From NCBI GenBank assembly GCA_017560705.1, contig JAFZEK010000146.1, positions 1 through 8,998 on the forward strand: a stretch of DNA of 8,998 nt, written 5' to 3'. This document shows, piece by piece, positions 7,536 to 8,998 of the stretch. The position numbers and the translations under genes are program-made. The notes beneath the pieces are model-generated. The model did not search any database and was not told the origin of the DNA. It was given only the letters and a program-made list of their open reading frames with translations. Source of the stretch: Bacteroidales bacterium (GTDB lineage Bacteria; Bacteroidota; Bacteroidia; Bacteroidales; P3). Numbering within the stretch: position 1 is the first letter of the stretch; every line of letters starts with the position of its first letter.

Positions 7536-7809
7536 TAGGCAACTTCTAAAAATTGCTTTGTAAGTGATTTGCGAAATTTTACTAGAAAGATTTCTAGTCT
7601 CTTTTGACCCATCATAGCGGGCTATGCGACCCCAAAAGAAATAGAAAGATTTCGGCAAAAAACGCAAATGTTGCGATTAAGCGAGTAAAGAGCAATGCCT
7701 TAGTATTAGCTCTTTCGAGCGATAGCAACATCGACGAAGTCAAACCACGCAAAAGTTTCAAAGAACACTCTTTTGTTTATCCGAAACGTGGAATTTTTAG
7801 AAGTTGCCT
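7536..7809. mobile_element. MITE-like element with perfect 18-bp terminal inverted repeats
   Basis: The sequence AGGCAACTTCTAAAAATT (7537-7554) returns as its exact reverse complement at 7792-7809, 18 of 18 bases. The enclosed 274 bp has no credible transposase gene. TTATT occurs directly on both sides (7531-7535 and 7810-7814) and may be a 5-bp target duplication; the surroundings are T-rich, so this is uncertain. The element fills nearly all the gap between the tatD terminator and the stop of the SUMF1-fold gene. This is what one expects of a non-autonomous transposon (MITE) mobilised by an IS elsewhere in the genome. I cannot assign the IS family. With the terminator it accounts for the whole 341-bp gap 7476-7816. 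Confidence 0.75.
7581..7731. other. Cluster of three internal hairpins inside the MITE-like element
   Basis: Three potential stem-loops follow one another. The first is ACTAGAAA-GA-TTTCTAGT (7581-7598, 8 bp perfect). The second is CTTTTG/CAAAAG (7601-7606 with 7633-7638) enclosing CATAGC-GG-GCTATG (7613-7626). The third is ATGTTGCGAT/ATAGCAACAT (7668-7677 with 7722-7731, one mismatch) enclosing AAAGAGC/GCTCTTT (7687-7693 with 7709-7715). This much pairing is seen in folded single-stranded transposition substrates and in structured RNAs; neither is demonstrated here. Confidence 0.55.
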
Positions 7810-7816
7810 TTATTGT

Positions 7817-8635
7817 TTATTTTTGGATAGACATTGCAAGTCTAAAACCGTAGTAGTTGTCGGCATGTTGAGGAGAGTCATTTAGTCGGTAGGAAATTCT
7901 ACAGTTTCTTGCGGAGTAGTTCCAGCATCCACCTCTTAGCACTCTTCTTCGACCATCGTTGGGGCCTGCGGGGTTTATCAGCGATTCGCTAGTGTATCTG
8001 GTGTACCAATCTAAGCACCATTCAAAAAGGTTGCCGCTCATGTCGTATAATCCTAATTCGTTAGGAGCTTTTTCTTTAATGGGGTGAACCTTGCTGTTGC
8101 TTATGTAGTCGAACCATGCTACATCCTCCACCTTGTCGCTACCACTATATCTCAAACCTTTGGAATATAGACCACCGCGACAAGCAAACTCCCATTCGGC
8201 TTCGGTGGGCATACGGAATATGATATTGGCATTTTTTATCTCAGGAATTTCGTTGAGCTTGGCTACGAACTTTTCCGCATCGAAGTAGCTAATGTTGTAG
8301 GCAGGTACGTTGTTGCCTAGTCCATTTTGTTCGTTCCATTGTTTGTTCTCAGGCATGGGAGTGCCACCCATAACAGCTCTCCACAACGATTGGGTAACGA
8401 GTGTTTCACCAATGTAATAGTCATTTACTGAAACTGAATGAATAGGAGATTCCCAGTCAAATGCCCGTGGGTCGTAGTTCGCCTCATTTACATTTGAATG
8501 TTGTGCTCCCATCATGAATGTACCGCCTTTGACACATTTCATTGTAAATTCTACACCTCCTATTTCAAAGGTTACCTCTTGGCAAGAATAATCCGAGGGT
8601 AGAGCCGATTCCGAAATTTTAGCTGTTAGGTTCAT
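7817..8635 (-). CDS. SUMF1 / FGE-sulfatase-fold domain protein
   Basis: The 272-aa product is almost entirely an FGE-sulfatase (C-type-lectin-like) domain. Recognisable blocks are GGTFMMGA (37-44), ETLVTQSLWRAVMG (77-90), RMPTEAEWEFACRGG (141-155), GLYDMSGNLFEWCLDWY (195-211), RVLRGGCW (231-238) and GFRL (263-266). No signal peptide is visible, so it is probably cytoplasmic, unlike the GldK/PorK lipoproteins of the same fold. True formylglycine-generating enzymes have two copper-binding cysteines after the RGG block. Here the first position is Tyr240 and only the second (Cys245) is kept, so FGE activity is unlikely; Cys237 is in a different place. Twelve of 16 Tyr codons are TAC, against 0 of 12 in tatD, suggesting a different origin or expression level. 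The gene is monocistronic or follows a small upstream ORF, and its 3' end abuts the MITE-like element. The real role is unknown. Confidence 0.9.
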   Translation of the reverse strand: MNLTAKISESALPSDYSCQEVTFEIGGVEFTMKCVKGGTFMMGAQHSNVNEANYDPRAFDWESPIHSVSVNDYYIGETLVTQSLWRAVMGGTPMPENKQWNEQNGLGNNVPAYNISYFDAEKFVAKLNEIPEIKNANIIFRMPTEAEWEFACRGGLYSKGLRYSGSDKVEDVAWFDYISNSKVHPIKEKAPNELGLYDMSGNLFEWCLDWYTRYTSESLINPAGPNDGRRRVLRGGCWNYSARNCRISYRLNDSPQHADNYYGFRLAMSIQK

Positions 8636-8653
8636 TTCCGTAGATTTTTGTTT

Positions 8654-8773
8654 CTAATTAAAGACTAATTTTATTGTTCTCCATAATGGAATTGTCGCTA
8701 GTATCAAAAAAATGCCAATACTCAAAAAAATATGTGCTGAATACTGGCTAAGACTCCAACGACTGTTTTTCAA
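8654..8773 (-). CDS. Possible 39-aa single-span membrane peptide upstream of the SUMF1-fold gene
   Basis: Starting at a TTG (8773), this frame encodes a 39-residue peptide with a basic, polar N-terminus (KNSRWSLSQY), a hydrophobic stretch (about 15-31, containing IFLSIGIFLILAT) and a short basic tail, with no acidic residue. It ends 18 bases before the ATG of the SUMF1-fold gene, and a -7 promoter box lies just upstream. With this start the mRNA would be nearly leaderless. The same frame stays open further upstream to a GTG at about 8811, but that start would lie ahead of the promoter. AT-rich DNA often yields hydrophobic frames by chance and there is no ATG, so this is only a candidate. Confidence 0.25.
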   Translation of the reverse strand: MKNSRWSLSQYSAHIFLSIGIFLILATIPLWRTIKLVFN

Positions 8774-8782
8774 TACCGACTG

Positions 8783-8790
8783 CAAATGTA
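8783..8790 (-). promoter_or_regulatory. Candidate -7 promoter element for the SUMF1-fold transcript
   Basis: The minus strand reads TACATTTG, matching TAnnTTTG exactly. No TTG lies at the usual -33 spacing. If it is used, transcription begins near 8776-8779, leaving about 140 bases before the SUMF1-fold start, a stretch that contains the small candidate ORF. Confidence 0.4.
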
Positions 8791-8835
8791 CGTAATTTTT
8801 TTTAATTATCACACACCTATTTCAATATTTAATAT

Positions 8836-8998
8836 ATGGAAAAACACAAATGTCTTATTTTTAGTTTGATACTTATGATTTTTTTTCTTCCAATAATTGT
8901 AGTATTTCCTTTTTATATTGCTTTTGAGCTAGGTATTGTAGTGTTTTTATTGTTAAATGTTATGTTTTTTGAACTGCGTTTTCTGCTGAAAATATTTC
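8836..8998 (+). CDS. Hydrophobic membrane protein, partial (N-terminal 54 aa)
   Basis: From the ATG at 8836 the frame is open to the right edge. After a short basic start (MEKHK) it has a hydrophobic stretch rich in Ile, Leu, Phe and Val (LIFSLILMIFFLPIIVV), then a second one after a FELG turn (IVVFLLLNVMFF), ending near LRFLLKIF. This suggests two membrane spans or a hairpin in a small integral membrane protein. No family is recognisable from so little. It diverges from the SUMF1-fold gene, with no clear plus-strand promoter. The AT-richness raises the chance of a spurious frame, but the K-rich start and clean hydrophobic blocks are gene-like. Confidence 0.5.
   Translation, partial: MEKHKCLIFSLILMIFFLPIIVVFPFYIAFELGIVVFLLLNVMFFELRFLLKIF

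Noticed and set aside
7446..7667. 73-aa minus-strand open frame over the tatD end and the element
   Set aside because: It is antisense to the tatD 3' end and runs through the terminator stem and the element's left terminal repeat; chance frame.
7657..7669. Shared 12-mer AAAAACGCAAAT between the tatD terminator and the element interior
   Set aside because: It also occurs at 7493-7504, but it is short and A-rich; I see no extended similarity, so a common origin is not supported.
7604..7885. 93-aa plus-strand open frame across the right end of the MITE-like element
   Set aside because: It runs from the element interior through the terminal repeat into antisense SUMF1-fold sequence; there is no transposase motif and the frame crosses an insertion border.

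Overview
The window looks like chromosomal DNA from a Bacteroidota bacterium, most likely Bacteroidales. The evidence is an rsfS-ftsH gene pair, promoters of the Bacteroidetes type (TTG, 20 bases, then TAnnTTTG), start codons without clear Shine-Dalgarno sequences, a PorV/PorQ-like outer-membrane barrel, and AT-rich genes separated by sizeable gaps. I cannot name the genus.

Layout, left to right. Positions 1-1652 hold the minus-strand pair rsfS (ribosomal silencing factor) and ftsH (membrane AAA+ protease, cut by the left edge). Positions 1653-2461 have no convincing gene. They hold the probable rsfS promoter and a 22-bp tandem array of small palindromes (2114-2201) whose centre forms a 46-bp near-perfect palindrome. 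Positions 2462-5346 are a second minus-strand operon with two predicted outer-membrane beta-barrel proteins: a 273-aa PorV/PorQ-like protein, followed by a 682-aa protein that joins a ComEA-like helix-hairpin-helix region to a long predicted barrel. A divergent gap (5347-5554) carries a textbook Bacteroidetes promoter for the plus-strand genes: a cardiolipin-synthase/phospholipase-D-like protein and a TatD-family metal-dependent hydrolase, closed by a strong terminator (7493-7532).

Between that terminator and the next gene lies a 274-bp MITE-like element (7536-7809) with perfect 18-bp terminal inverted repeats and several internal hairpins. It ends 7 bp from the stop codon of a minus-strand SUMF1/formylglycine-generating-enzyme-fold protein (7817-8635). 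That protein lacks one of the two catalytic cysteines of true FGE, uses C-ending codons unlike its neighbour tatD, and has a C-terminus like the variable end of diversity-generating-retroelement targets. Upstream of it are a possible 39-aa membrane-peptide ORF and, divergently, the start of a small hydrophobic membrane protein cut by the right edge.

Most genes are housekeeping or envelope functions: protein quality control, ribosome silencing, phospholipid synthesis and nucleic-acid hydrolysis. The parts least explained by known functions are the HHH-barrel/PorV-like pair, the palindromic 22-mer array, and the MITE-like element beside the SUMF1-fold gene. No complete defence system, CRISPR array, tRNA or rRNA was seen.
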